Positions 29,052 to 41,215 of a stretch of 64,000 bases of DNA are shown here, one piece after another. The translations under genes were made by a program, and so were the position numbers. The stretch lies in the NCBI RefSeq assembly GCF_034702125.1, contig NC_085876.1, forward strand, positions 17,626,014 through 17,690,013, read 5' to 3'. Origin of the DNA: Engraulis encrasicolus. Its lineage: Eukaryota; Chordata; Actinopteri; Clupeiformes; Engraulidae. The notes beneath the pieces are model-generated. The model searched no databases. It was not told the DNA's origin and saw only the letters and a list, made by a program, of their open reading frames with translations. Position 1 is the first letter of the stretch, and every line of letters starts with the position of its first letter.

Positions 29052-32000
29052 TCAAGGATTCACCACATACATCCCTGTTCTGCCTTCCTTTGGCTTCTCT
29101 GGTGTCATGGGTTGATTGGTCTGAGAAAAGAGGCAACACAAGCGTCAACGAGGCAACAAAAATGATGTGTGTCTATGAGAAACATTTGTGAATGGGCAGC
29201 ATGAATTCTGGAAAGAAACTGCTAAACACATCACACAGTACACCGCTAACCCTTTATATTAATGTCTGCTTATACAGCATTAATAACACTTAGTAAATAG
29301 CGAACAAATGATGAAGAAAGCATTAAAATGTTTGTAAATGACTTGTAAATGTTTGTAAACATTATGTAAATGTTTTATATTTATCAAACATTTACAACTT
29401 GTTTGTAAATGACTAATAATACTCTGTTAAAAGATATGTGAAATCGTAAACATATTTGCAGATATTTTATAAACTATGAACAAAATGTAGCTAATAATAA
29501 AACATTTGTTAATGTTAGTTCATCATTAGTTAATTGATTTCTAAGTCTTTATAAGCAGACATTAATATTAAGTGTTACCGAAGGCACTACTGGGTAACGT
29601 TTTTTTCCACAGGCCATTGGAATCATCAACACACACTGAAGAAAACGCCATGAAAATGTCAACAACTACAAAAGAAACTCAGTACATCCTGCTTGTGGGA
29701 AGCCTACCTACCTAGATGTCTTACTCGCAGGGATGTCAAACTCAGGCCCAGGGGCCAAATTTGGCCCGCGGAACCATTTTATTTGGCCCGCGAGATCATT
29801 TCAAATTTGTATTACAGTTGGACCACATACACCATTAATGTATAGCATAACATGACTTGAACATGGAATTTGCTGTGTCACAGGATGTGCAGATACATTT
29901 TAACTAACAAATATGATGGGAAAGAGTGTATGCACAATTTAACTACAAGTATGAAGTGCATGTATGCACAATTTTAGTCAATTTGTAAAAATAATTGTTG
30001 AGTTCGGCCCGCGACTTCGTTCCAGATTTTGATTTTGGCCCTCAGTCAATTTGAGTTTGACATCCCTGTCTTACTGTATCTGTACTATGTCTATGTCCAT
30101 TGGTTGTACTTTTGCGGATGTGTGTTATTGTTTATGTTGATATCAGTGTGTTTAGCTGCAACTGAACAGTGTGTTCAACAGAGTATGTTTGTTAATGTCT
30201 AATTTGCATTTATTGTGTACTTACTGTATGTGCTGTACATTTGCATGCATGCGTGTGACAGACATAGAATACAACTGGTCTAACCTCCACTTGACAGTAA
30301 CTTTGTGCAAAAAACCTGTTCTCATAGACCACAAACCTGGGTTATTATGTTATTCAAAAGCGTAGTTGTTCGCCAGCTAGCAACTTGGGTAGTTGCTAGA
30401 AATTGCATTGCATCCAACAAAGAAGTTTCGAGAAATGTACCCCAGGACTTATTGACCTTTCCCATGCCACGCCATGCTAAATCTGGGGACAAAGGTGTTT
30501 TGTGTGTTTTGCGTCTCACCATGTTGAGTATGGGTGTTTTGGCAGCAGAGTGGGATAAGTAGGGCGAGTGGTAGGGATCTGGACGCTCTGATTTGATTGG
30601 CTCGTCAGGCTCATCCATACAACACCAGCGAATCAACTGTGGAGACATTCAGAGAAGGTGAAGGTGGAGAGTTACCAACGTACAGTATGTACAAAAGCAA
30701 CATAAAAAACAGCAACAAAACAACCCTGACGACTGTCGGCCCACTGGTAAAATGCCCTGTATGCCAGATTACCAGTTTGGCCCTGCTGTATTACATTACA
30801 TGACATTACACTTAGCAGACGCTTTCTAATCCAAAGCGATTTACACATATTTTTTAAGTTCAGGATATTGGTTACAGTCCCTGGAGCAGTGTGGGATTAG
30901 GTGCCTTGCTCAAGGGCACTTCAGCCATGGAGTGTGGTGGGGAATGGTAAGGGTGGGATTTGAACCTGCAATCCACTGATCTAAAGCCCATCTCCTTAAC
31001 CACTAGGCCACGGCTGCCCCTGTACGTAGTAGTTGTTGAAGTGAGCTATGTTGAAAAATAAACATCGTAAGAAAGTACTGTATCTCAGATGTAGCCTAAG
31101 TGACAGGCAGTCAGATAGCAATGTTGAAGCCCCAGATGCAATAATTATTGTTCCCATTATCATCCCACCATTACTCGAAAGGGGGTGGCACCATCGTGAA
31201 ACTCTACCGACGGCAACATTGCGAAAATCGTCAATTAACACTTTTAACATGTTACTCCCATGCTATTGCTATAATAGTGTGGTTTTGTCATTTTTTATTA
31301 GCAGTTATACACATTTTTTAAATTTTGTAATTTTTTCCTGCCAGGGATGGGACCGCAGTTGGAGGCCCGGGCGCTGAAGTCATGGTAGGATTGCCGCCGT
31401 GGATAAAAACTAGTGCTGTCAAATAATTTAGCCATCATATCTGATCAGGGGTGCGTTTTTTCAAAACTGTAGTTGTTAGACAGTTAGCAACTTTGGTAGT
31501 TGCCAATGGGAATTTGCATTGCAATCAACAAAGCAGCTAATATAGTTAACAATTATGGTTTCGAGAAATGCACCCCAGATGAGACAGTTTTTATGACCCT
31601 TCTTTGTAAGGAACGACCCACTATAATCCGGATCCCATCAAAGACTCATAAGTGCCCAGGGGGGAATTTCTCAAGTTGCTTACTACATTAGCTACTTTGT
31701 TGTTTTCAATGCATTTTCCCATTGGCAACTACCGAAGTTGCTAACAGGCTAACAACTTCTCTTTTGAGAAATTCACCCCTGATGTGGCTCAAATGCTTGG
31801 GCACTGCACTGCTACACTGGAGAGCCAGGGTCGATTCTGGGGTGCATTTCTGGAAAGCATAGTTGCTAACTATGTTAGCTACTTTGTTGGTTGCAATGCA
31901 ATTTCCCATTGGCAACTACCGTAGTTGCTAACTGCTAACCACTACGCTTTCCAGAAATGCACCCCTGGTCTGGGTCATTTGGCAGTCCTTCCCTGTGTGT

Positions 32001-33563
32001 CTTTCCTCTCTCACTTACTGTGTTTCTCGACTGCCCTGTCTCAAAATAATGGCACTAAAAGGCCAAAAACGTTTTAATATAAAGAGCCATAAATCCCATC
32101 TCTAATCCTCACCAGCAGGATGAGGAGAATGATGAGAAGGAGCAGGATGAGGGCGGCCAATACAAGCAGAGCGATGGCCCATCCAGGCACCCAGTCAAAC
32201 CAGTAGGGAACAAGGGGGTACGCAGTGGTGGTTGCTGTAGCAGCAGTAGTGTTAGTAGACTCAATGAGGTGGCGTGGGGTGACGGACGCTGGACCGCTTT
32301 TGCTCTTGAGATGATCTATATCAGTGGTCGAAGCTGTCCCTAGAGAGAGAGAGAGAATGAGAGAGAGAGTGGGGTGTGGGGTGGGGATATTGTCAGTGAA
32401 GGTCTAATTGTTTAAAAAGGCTCTGGTATCGTAATGATTTCACAGTTCTACAATGCAATAGCCTCCTAGTAGGTCTAATAAAATGAACAAATTACAATAC
32501 AGTAGGTATAAAAAATGAATACAATATGTTTCATAAAAAGAACTAATGACCAATTAGCAATTAGTATCAAATAAATAGTTTTTGCTCTCCCGTTGCTGTC
32601 AAAGTTAAAGCTGAGCGACAAGGTTGCAGAGACACCACTGGCAGTGCTGAGGTGACTGGCATGACTGACCTGTTGTGGTGTACAGAGTGGAGGCTGAGGC
32701 TGAGACTGAGGCTGAGGCTGAGTGGTCAGTAGTAACATCATCAAGGCCACTTGTTGAGCCGCTGAAAGTGGCACTAGTAGCGCTGGGAGTAGTAGAGGAT
32801 GGTGTAGTGGAGGGCGTGGTAGTGGTGAATGTGGTTGTGGGGAGTGTAGTTGTGCTGGAGGTTAACTGTGTTGTTGTGGTAGGTGGTGGTGTCGTTGGAG
32901 TTCCTACTGTCACTGGTATGATGTCGTCTGTTGTGAGAGACATTATTAAGCATCGTTTCTGAAAAGTTTTTGATGAGAGATAGACATGCAAAAACACTTC
33001 AATCACATACGTGTATATTCGGTGTTGACTTCAATAGCAGTGTCTTTGTCAGCAGCACTTCTAAAAAAAATGCTGATTATGTTGGGGGTTATGTAGTCAG
33101 ATGGAATTGAACTGTTGAATTCGAAGACAAGAATCATGTCTGCAATGATGAGATTCCCAGACCTATAACAGAAGGATAATATCATGAAAAAGCAGGGTTC
33201 ATTAAAGCTTATCAAAAACTGAGCAAGAGTTGCTGTTAGTTCTTACCGGAAAGTCACGTCTTTGGTGCCTTTAAAGGCATTAGGGTTGGCCAGACAATCA
33301 GAGCATTTGAAAGCAGCATTCATCTGTAAGAACAAGACAGAATGTACAGTAGGTCACCTTGAAAATCCTCATTGCCTGCTTGCAGATTTGTGCGTGTGTG
33401 CGTGCAGGCTGACGAACAGGTGGGACAACATGTCATTGGCGCTTTCGCAATGTCCAGTGTTCTAGGACGTTGCTAGGATGTAAAACGCTGATTGGCGAGC
33501 AGTGATTTGATACTCTTTGTTGAACTCCGTGGAGTATCCAATCACTTGGCATTGAGATGGCCC

Positions 33564-33627
<64 letters not shown>

Positions 33628-34405
33628 CGTCCAACATGAAATTGTCCTTCAGTGTAACGGATACTTTTGCTTACTGTAAATGGGGAAAAAAAGTTTTTTT
33701 TAAATATTTTTTTTAGCTTGGCTTTCATGCATTCACTTTTCAAAAAATTGAAAATCATGTTGTTCATAGTTACAGAAAGTATCCGTTAGCACTGAAGGAC
33801 AATTTCATGTTGGACGTCTTTGACGCATGTGTGTGTGTGTGTATGGGGCAGCCATGATTAAGCAGGTGATCGTCAGATCAGAGGGCTAGAAGGTCAAATC
33901 CCCAGCTGAAGAGCCCTTGAGGAAGGCGCCTAACCTCGGTTACATACCACCATTCAGACATACCACCATTCCGACATTGACTTTTTATTGCAATTTTTTT
34001 TCCCCAGCTTGCAGGAACTGTTTTCAGACCTTACCTGTAAGGGTATTTGGACCGTGACAAAATTAGACAATAAATTATACACTAATCCTGTAATTGCGCT
34101 GTCACTCTCTCCACTTCTGCTCATGTGGCAACATTGTTGCAAATGTCAATTGAGTTAGAACGTTGTTCACGCGCCTTTATGTACTTGCAACAATGTTCAA
34201 ATGGCTCTGAATGACAATCAAATACTGTCGGAATGGCGGTATGTCGGAATGGCGATTGCCCCCCCCTAACCTCACATTGCTCCAGGGACTGCAACCAATA
34301 CCCTATGAAAACTGTAAATAAAAGAATCAGCTTAGTGTAATGTGACACAGAAGGGAATTAGTTTTACATGATTTTGCCGAGACCTGGCCGAGGCACTCAA
34401 CAACC

Positions 34406-34474
<69 letters not shown>

Positions 34475-37400
34475 CGTTTCCCCTCAACTGTTCACCCTTA
34501 AAGCCTGCCCAACTCGTTTTCGGAAGCCGAATTACGAAATAAAGTACATTTATCACATTTCATGTGGATTCGAGATAGCGGCACTCATGATGCGTGCTCT
34601 ATGTGTCTTGGTATGACACTCGCCCAAGAGTCGGTAAATGGGGGCTCATGCAAGCAATGCAGTATCCTACCAGCGAAAATACGTAAGCAGAGGCCTACTT
34701 TTCTCAAAGACATGGAGGCTAGTATTGAACCCGAGGTAGAGTCTGATGACGAGTGGGACGGTCGCAACGCTTGCTTTCTGCGAGGGCCACTATTAATGGT
34801 TATACCATGTTAGACATGGTGGGTATGAATGAAGGCTGGGACCGCCCTCCCTCTGTGGAGCACTACCTAGCCAATCACCTCGCCCCCTCCTCCGGAACCT
34901 CAGCTCTGGCGGCCACTGTGCCCAAGCTGCCTTACAAAGCAGACCGTCTCACGGCTGACTTATGGGAAAGATCATACTGATCTTCTGATCAGGCCGGACG
35001 CGCACTGAGTGCCTCCACTCTCTTAAAGGTACACTGTGCAGGAAATGGTCAAAAAAGGTACTGCAACTATGCTGCTCATTGAAACTGGGCTGCCTATTGC
35101 CAAATTTGATCTTTACATGAAAGTTTACTAAGTAATAAACAAATATTTTCTAGTTTGGTCCAAGTAGAGTCATTTTTGCAGCTAAAAATGGCTATTTTTG
35201 GAAATTCAAAATGGCGGACCATGGAGAAGATCCCCCTTTTCATGTATGAAAAGTGCAATTTTTCCAGTCATAATGAATACTTAGAATTTGATGGTAGTGG
35301 TAAGTATTCATGAAAAAGGTAAAATTAGTGAATGGGCAGCATGAATTCAGGAAATAAACAACTAAAAATCTCACACAGTGTCCCTTTAAAGGGGCTCCAG
35401 GTAGGATTAAAAGTTTAATTAATCACGGTCCCGAGTCAGCCGATGCTTCTGCGAGTCATTAAGAAGTGAATGATGGCTCTCGCGACCACTTCCACGGTCC
35501 GCTGTCAGAAAACCCCACATGCAACTTTTGACAGTGTCGGACCGAACGAGGGAACCATTTTTCATTTGAAACATCGCTTCACATACTGTATTCAGATTTG
35601 TATCAACTGCTGGCATTCCGTGATGAAAAACAGTGTCACAGCGAGTTTATTTGAACAGCATTTTTTCATTACGGTGTAGATTTTCAGACAGGCATGCCAA
35701 AGGCACTGCGCAAATGACGTCATCTTACCCCTTTAACGGAAATTGAACTCAAAATGTTTAATCTCTCCAAGATGGAGATGTCTTGTGAAGTAGCCCACAA
35801 GATTTAATGTGCGCCCACGTTGTCGTGGCTTCACCGCAATTGTTTCCATAGATGATTTATAAGGAGAAAAATATGTGCTACATTCCGTAGACTTTAATGC
35901 TAGGAATTTGCTAACTCGGTGCTAAAATCCATTGCAAAGCCTCCCGAGAGGGCACGCGTGGGTTCTCCCCACTCCCCCCCACCCCTGGACGACGACGATC
36001 CATCGCATCATCTCACTGTAAACATCGTCAGCTGCCAATTAGGGGGACATTGCCCAACCCTACTGAGCAAAACATTTTTTATATATTTTAGAAAAGAACT
36101 CTTCAAGTACATTTCTGCCAATCATTATCTTATTTTTGATGAGGCAAAGTAAAGAAACAAGAAAATATGCTGTGATATCCTACTTACCAAATCATCAACT
36201 TCCAACTTTGTTGTCTTGTAGTATTCTGAGGTGGGATCAAGAAGAGAGCTGTTGAAGCCCCGGTTGGTGATCTCCAGATCAAAGTAAAATTCTTGAGTAG
36301 CCATCCCATTTTTGAAGCTGATTACTCCAAGATATTGTTGACCTGAAAGAGGTGCATTATATTCTTGTGTCAAAATGTCACAGTTAAATGCTTTTCAGCC
36401 CCATGACTCCTCAGAAAATCTCCAGTCACTGTTTAGGTTTATTCAGCTGTCTTACAATTGTTGTGTTTGCCCTGTTATTTATAGTTCTCTTTCAGTCGCT
36501 TGTTCCACTGCTCTCCTATGGGTAATATGCATCCTCTGTAGTACTATGACGAATACATTTACCATCCCTGCCGAAGGTAAAACGGCTGGCCTTTTCCCGC
36601 CGTCCTCGGGGGCTATAAAAGGCAGCGCGCACCTGCGCACATCCTCTTTCCATCCTTTTTCATCACGATTTACTTTACCTCCTGTGATTCAGTTTTACTG
36701 TCCGATGAGAACCTTGCCTGGGTGGTAATGGTTAAAGGGGTAATTCGGATGTGAAATGGCTTACGTTGCGTTAAAACGTGATGATGAGCCCTAACTATTG
36801 CCTCTCTTCTCGCCTCCAAAGGTCCCCTGCATTCCGAAGTCCGAACGCTAGTCAAAAATTCCAGAGCTAGGTGAAATTTCGCTTCTTCTGTGATGGACCT
36901 CTGTCTAGCCATCGTTATAAATCTCTACTTTCCACCCAATTATGAGGCTCAAAGTTGCTCAATACTTCATTCCGCAGTCGTGGGGTTGTTGACATGTAAA
37001 ACGAGGCAGAGAGAACTTTGCTAGTGCACAGTTAGTTTAGAAACAAGGCCGTTTGTAGAGGCTGTGTCACAGCACGGCTTCAGCTCGCATCACGGAAGGT
37101 CTAGTCACAGAGTGTTCACTCACCACATTTCCGGGTGGTACTGCGCTCTAGGGGCGCCAACGGGCAAATGCAGACTACATTCGGAATGAATTCACTGTGC
37201 TCTCACGACAGCGCCCTCTAGGTGAACTCCAGTCATGGATTGTGTGAGTGAACACTCTGTAACTAGACCTTCTGTGATGCAAGCTGAAGCCCTGCTGGTA
37301 ACGTTGGGAACATGGAGGTAGTAGAAGAACTGGAGAGAGTGAATAAGTCCCGCCTCCAGTCATTTCAATGGTAAATGCTAGGCTAGTGAATTCAGCCAAA

Positions 37401-40400
37401 ATGGAACGAATTTTTCAGCTTCAAAGATGGAGTCGTTTCCGCCGACAGTTTACTCAGCCAATTACGTGCCACGTTATTGTCTGACTTTCGGTTAATCAGA
37501 AAGCTATATGGAAGACGCCATTGGATGCATGGAGGTGCCCAACCACAGACCAGCAAAGGTTGTGCACCCACCAATCATCATGTGCGAAGTGGATGTCGGA
37601 AATGGGAATATGGTGACTTGCTAATCGGCGAAGCTAACCAGCCAAATCCTGCCCCCCTGGTTGGGAAAGCACATCAACAAGAAAGATAGCACTGATTGGT
37701 CAGAGCGCCAAAAGAAAGTCAGAGAGAAGAGAGAAAAGAGAGAACAACGGTTTGTTCTCATCAACAATCTTCGGATGTACTATTCATCGGGGCCAGACTT
37801 AATTACACATTCAGTCTAGGGATGCAAACAATTAATCGATTAATCGACTTTAATCGATCAATGTGTTAATCGATTAAAAAACATTAATTGCAATTAATCG
37901 ACAATTCAACTGACAAGAGACCCAGGTGAAATGGGCATGTGAAGAGTGTCTGTGAAGAGAGGTGTGAATAGTGGGAATATTTAAATCACCTTTAGATTAA
38001 AGAATTTAAATAGAATTACTTTAAATGTGTCATTTACCTACATTTTTAACTACATTTTTTTGATTAAGTGTTTTTTTTTCCCGAGAAACATTGAGATTTC
38101 GGGGGGAAAACGCTGCTTATCAATTAATCATAAGTCGATCAATAAGGCTATCAACTAATGATTAATGAATTAATCGATAATTTGCATCTCACATTTAGGC
38201 TGGTTTATCAGGCTAGTCTGTACGGACAACGTGACGGAGGTAGCCTATATTAACAATCAAGGCGGTTTACGTTCCAGGCAGTTTCACTCCCTGGCTAAGT
38301 GTCCTGAATGTGGGAGCAGATATGCTGTCTTGAGATGGCCCCTGCTCGGCGGAGTGGAGACTCCATCCTGAGACAGTGAGTTCGATCTGGAACCGCTTCG
38401 GCAAGGCCGACGTGGACCTGTTGCGTCTGCAGAAAACACCCACTGCAGGTTTGTTTTTCTCTAAGGACCCATGTGATTCTATCATAGGCACTGATGCCCT
38501 GGCACACTCTTGGCCCAGCGGGAGGCATGTACTCCTTTCCCCCAGTGGCCCTGTTGATGGCGGTTCTACACGAAGTGCGTCTAGAATGCAGGTCTCTGCT
38601 ACTAGTCGCCCCCCGATGGGACGGACGTCCCTGGTTGGCAGAGATCACTAGCATGCACTCGGGCGTGCCGTGGGAGCTACCCCTTAGAGGGACCTGCTTT
38701 CACAGGACCATGGTGAACTCTTTCATCCACACCCAGAAAGTGTGTTTTCTGCTCTCTCGTTCCCCCTTCTTGCTCGTGAAAGCTCAGGACCTTGGTGGAA
38801 GAGGATGTGCGCAGATGCGCGCTGCCTTTTATAGCCCCTGAGGACGGCGGGAGAAGGCCAGCCTTTTTGCCTTTGGCAGGGATGGCAAATGTATTCGTGA
38901 TAGTACTACAGAGGATGCGTATTACCCATAGGAGAGCAGTCTCTCTCCACTCCTTCAGAGAACCGCTGACATATCTATGTCCTAATGGTTTATCACTTTA
39001 ATCATATGCTAATAAAATAACTTGATGTACTCGGACTATAATGAGATTGTTTCCCGTTGAAAGGAAATACCTTTGTTATCATTGACTGGCAAGGTTCCAT
39101 TATTCTCCTATGGAGACTGATCACTGTGTAACATACAGACTGATTGCTTCACATACTGTATGTTATATGTAAAATCACTTTTCTTGTCACTATAGACCTA
39201 ATATTCACATTCTTGGATGAATCTTGCAGTATTCTATTTGCCGAACAGCTGATCTCACTGTATTGGACTTAAAAAACTCAGACTTACTTGTCTTTGGACA
39301 AACTATTTCTCTAAGCAGATACAGTATATATTACCTACGCAGATATCCATAGTCAATGTTCAGCTAACATGGGAAAATAATAACAAACACTATATACAGT
39401 GCTTGAGAAAGCATTCGCCCCCCCTTCTAATGTTTTACTTTTTTCCACATTTTTCACTCTTAACCTTTTCAGATCACCAAGCAAATGTAAATATTAAAAA
39501 AGGATAACTCAAGTAGACATAAAATGCATTTTTCAGTGATTATTTAATTTGTTAGGAGAAAAATGCCATCTAAACCTGCATGAGTGTGAAAAAGTAATTG
39601 TGCCCTGTTAAATGAGGAGGTATCTGTGATTTATCATATTAGTGTTGACAACTGAGTTATAACTGCCCAAGTCTGACTGGTACCAGAGCTTTCAAATCAC
39701 GAAATAATTAGATTCAATTAGTTTGACAATGTGTAGTAGGTCATCTTAAACCAATGACAGCGACCCATCAACATTCAGGACCAGATTATAATAAAAAAAA
39801 AAAATGTTGACATTTTTCAGACTGTAAAAGGTTACAAAGCCATTTCTTAATTGTTGGGACAATATTCAGGAGCAGATTAGAATAATAATTGAAATTTGTT
39901 CAGACTGTAAAAGGTTACAAAGCCATTTCTAAATTGTTGGGACGTCTGCAAACTAGATGCACTGGATCCAAGATCCGGTTCCGGATCCAGCAAGATAATA
40001 GGGGTTTTCACAGGATCCGGGTCCGGCAGGATCTTAAGCAGTGTATCCAGTATCCGGCAGTTACCTAAAAATCAGGATCTGGTGCATCTCTAGTATTTAC
40101 ATAGCCTAGGCTTTTCAGTCAGTCATTCACAACCCCAATCACTGCATGGAGTGAAAGCCCTTTGGAAGCAGCTGTTGCAGGCAATGTGGCAGTAAGCCAA
40201 TGAGTCTAAAAAATAGTTTGAGCCAACGTAATAAAAAGGGCCCACGTGTGCGAGTAGGCTATGTGTTTCAACCCATTCGTAGGATCCGGATCTAAAGCAG
40301 TGGATCCGGTATCCGGCAGCATCCTAAAAATCAGGATCTGGTGCATCTCTATTGCAAACCATGTTGAGAGACATTATCCACAAATGGAGAAAGCATGGTG

Positions 40401-41215
40401 CAGTGGTGAACATTTCTAAGGGTGGCTGTCACTAAAATTACCCCAAGAAGAGAGTGACCATGGATCCAAGAGTTCATGAAGGAACACAGAGGCGTTAATT
40501 CTCTCAGAAAATGGAAGTGTTCATGACTCAACATATGAAAGTGTCAGGGCAAAAATTGCATGCATGTCGAGAGTTTCAAGTCCAAATCCACCTCTGACAG
40601 GAGAGCATCAAGACTTGTCTCAAATTTGCTAAAACATTGACAATGCCTAAAAACCCTCAGAGAAAATATTCTGTGGACACTCATTTGTGCTCCTGTCCTG
40701 CGTGGAAACCCTCCACTTTAGCTGATTAAGACTGTTTGCCAGTTCTTAGGCCTAAACACTTATCTAAAATTGTTGCTGCTGTGCGTGGTACAACAAGTTA
40801 TTAGGTTGAGGCTGCAATTACTTTTTCACATGAGGTTACAGTAGGTTCAGGTAGCGTTTCCCCTTCATAAATTAAAACATGTCTCTGTGTTGACTTGTTG
40901 ACTTGTGAGTTATCTCCATCTATTTCAGTTTCCTTGATGATTCAGAGTGACAACAATGCAATAAAAGCTCAGAAATAGATAAGGGGGGAAATACTTTTGC
41001 ACAGCACTTTATGAAGGCTAGACAAGAATGATTAAGTAATGAATCAATGATGTAGGTTGAATAAACATAGACCTATGCATAATATTTGACAAAATATGTT
41101 TTACCAGATTGTGAGAACAGATATTTAGCTCACCAAAGACCAGATGAAGTTCTGCACATATAATGAAGCAAGCCCAAAACAGCGGTCTTGTCCTCAGATT
41201 TGATGCTTGCACCAT
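29052..41215 (-). CDS. SEA-domain membrane mucin, MUC1-like, copy 2 (complete, 8 exons)
   Basis: Close paralogue of copy 1. Exons: 41134-41215, 36188-36342, 33247-33323, 33011-33162, 32670-32927, 32113-32339, 30520-30636, 29052-29120. They total 1137 nt (378 residues plus TGA). The ATG at 41215 matches copy 1's start. An in-frame ATG at 41242 would add nine residues, but copy 1 has no equivalent. The signal peptide carries six residues (TRPLFW) that copy 1 lacks. The SEA domain has a KCSDC pair in exon 3 and FRSGNLII at the cleavage position (Gly-Asn). The mucin exon has 86 codons. Exon 6 has 32 more codons than copy 1 before the same membrane span. Exons 7 and 8 nearly match copy 1 and end GMYVVNP. 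Introns are inflated: intron 1 holds DIRS and Tc1-like elements, and intron 2 holds a DIRS gag fragment and a (GT)n tract. Every exon stays in frame, so it is probably functional. Confidence 0.85.
29246..29579. mobile_element. Palindromic MITE (ATTAATGTCTGCTTATA ends), copy 2 intron 7
   Basis: Ends TATATTAATGTCTGCTTATA and TATAAGCAGACATTAATATT are inverse. The interior repeats ATGTTTGTAAATG in both directions. Confidence 0.7.
29728..30068. mobile_element. hAT-type element (CAGGGATGTCAAACTC ends), copy a
   Basis: Ends CAGGGATGTCAAACTC and GAGTTTGACATCCCTG; near-duplicate flanks TCTTACTC and TCTTACTG. Same family as 42058-42373 and 43381-43720. It lies between exons 8 and 7 of copy 2 and is absent from copy 1. 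Confidence 0.8.
30782..31020 (-). repeat. tRNA-derived SINE, second family
   Basis: Minus-strand head GGGGCAGCCGTGGCCTAGTG (A box) and GCAGGTTCAAATCCC (B box), followed by a tail with AAAGCGTCTGCTAAGTGTAA. In copy 2 intron 6 and absent from copy 1. Another copy: 51567-51781. Confidence 0.75.
31446..31965. mobile_element. Three GGGTGCATTTC MITE copies in copy 2 intron 6
   Basis: Copies at 31446-31577, 31656-31780 and 31838-31965, separated by under 100 bases. The last has split a tRNA-derived SINE inside its B-box-like segment (GGTCGATTCT, then GGTCTGGGTC). Unit A has the SINE without this insertion. Confidence 0.75.
33568..33624 (+). repeat. (GT)n microsatellite, copy 2 intron 2
   Basis: About 28 GT units. 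Flanking bases form inverse copies (CGTCCAACATGAAATTGTCC at 33628 and its inverse near 33797). Confidence 0.95.
33838..33940 (+). repeat. tRNA-like SINE fragment
   Basis: GGGGCAGCCATGATTAAGCA and AAGGTCAAATCCCC resemble A and B boxes; then GAGGAAGGCGCCTAACC. Abuts the inverted-repeat element at 33945. Confidence 0.5.
33945..34258. mobile_element. Inverted-repeat element with ATACCACCATTCCGAC ends, copy 2 intron 2
   Basis: Left end has two tandem ATACCACCATTC-GAC units; right end has the inverse (GTCGGAATGGCGGTATGTCG). Same family as 2081-2402. Confidence 0.65.
34409..34472 (+). repeat. (GT)n microsatellite, copy 2 intron 2
   Basis: About 31 GT units. Confidence 0.95.
34562..34980 (+). pseudogene. 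DIRS-type ORF1 (gag-like) fragment in copy 2 intron 2
   Basis: Translates as GTHDACSMCLGMTLAQESV...GGSCKQC (a Cys-rich block), then in another frame PPSVEHYLANHLAPSSG and PYKADRLTADLWERSY. This layout resembles the first open frame of fish DIRS elements. One frameshift near 34800. It lies 1.5 kb from the DIRS element in the next intron and may be a piece of the same family. Confidence 0.55.
35023..35390. mobile_element. MITE family TTAAAGGTACACTGTGCAGG
   Basis: Ends TTAAAGGTACACTGTG and CACAGTGTCCCTTTAA. Further copies: 55733-55985 and 63913-64000 (cut by the window edge). In copy 2 intron 2. Confidence 0.7.
36614..36620 (+). promoter_or_regulatory. TATA-like box in the left DIRS terminal repeat
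   Basis: GGCTATAAAAGGC lies in the inverted terminal repeat; the mirror copy is at 38828-38834 on the minus strand. Both could direct transcription inwards. Sequence match only. Confidence 0.35.
37075..37292. mobile_element. Inverted-repeat insertion inside the DIRS remnant
   Basis: Arms of about 50 bases: GGTCTAGTCACAGAGTGTTC at the left, its near inverse GAACACTCTGTAACTAGACC at the right. Confidence 0.6.
37818..38190. mobile_element. Inverted-repeat insertion with ATTAATCGATTAATCG ends
   Basis: Ends AGGGATGCAAAC and TTTGCATCTC, with runs of ATTAATCGA inside both. Flanks ACATTCAG and ACATTTAG may be an 8-base duplication, which would suggest a hAT element. Confidence 0.6.
39393..41013. mobile_element. 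Degenerate Tc1-like transposon in copy 2 intron 1
   Basis: Ends resemble fish Tc1-type elements: TACAGTGCTTGAGAAAGCAT on the left and the inverse of AAAGTGCTGTGCAAAAG on the right, inserted at TA. Interior bases around 40360-40720 resemble a Tc1 transposase gene (KITPR, then GSVHDST-like stretches) with many stops. It is split by the hAT element at 39954-40351. Absent from unit A. Confidence 0.6.
39954..40351. mobile_element. hAT-type non-autonomous element, GGATCC-rich family
   Basis: Ends TAGATGCAC and GTGCATCTCTA, flanked by CTGCAAAC and TTGCAAAC (7 of 8). Same family as 14057-14465 and 48091-48502, with a similar interior (AGGATCCGG and CCACGTGTGCGA). Nested in the Tc1-like element, so younger. 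Confidence 0.75.

Larger units (their letters stand above)
36485..38964. mobile_element. DIRS-type retrotransposon remnant in copy 2 intron 1
   Basis: Inverted terminal repeats of about 175 bases (36485-36662 and 38788-38964) share CTCTCCTATGGGTAATA, a TATAAAAGGCAGCGCGCA stretch and ACATCCTCTT. Between them, plus-strand fragments read VAYINNQGGLRSRQFHSLAK (38238-38297) and IWNRFGKADVDL, DALAHSWP and VAPRWDGRPWLAEI, in shifting frames, the RNase H-like region of DIRS-1 retroelements as I know it. Other insertions (37075-37292 and 37818-38190) interrupt it. The tyrosine recombinase was not recognised. Defective. Confidence 0.7.
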
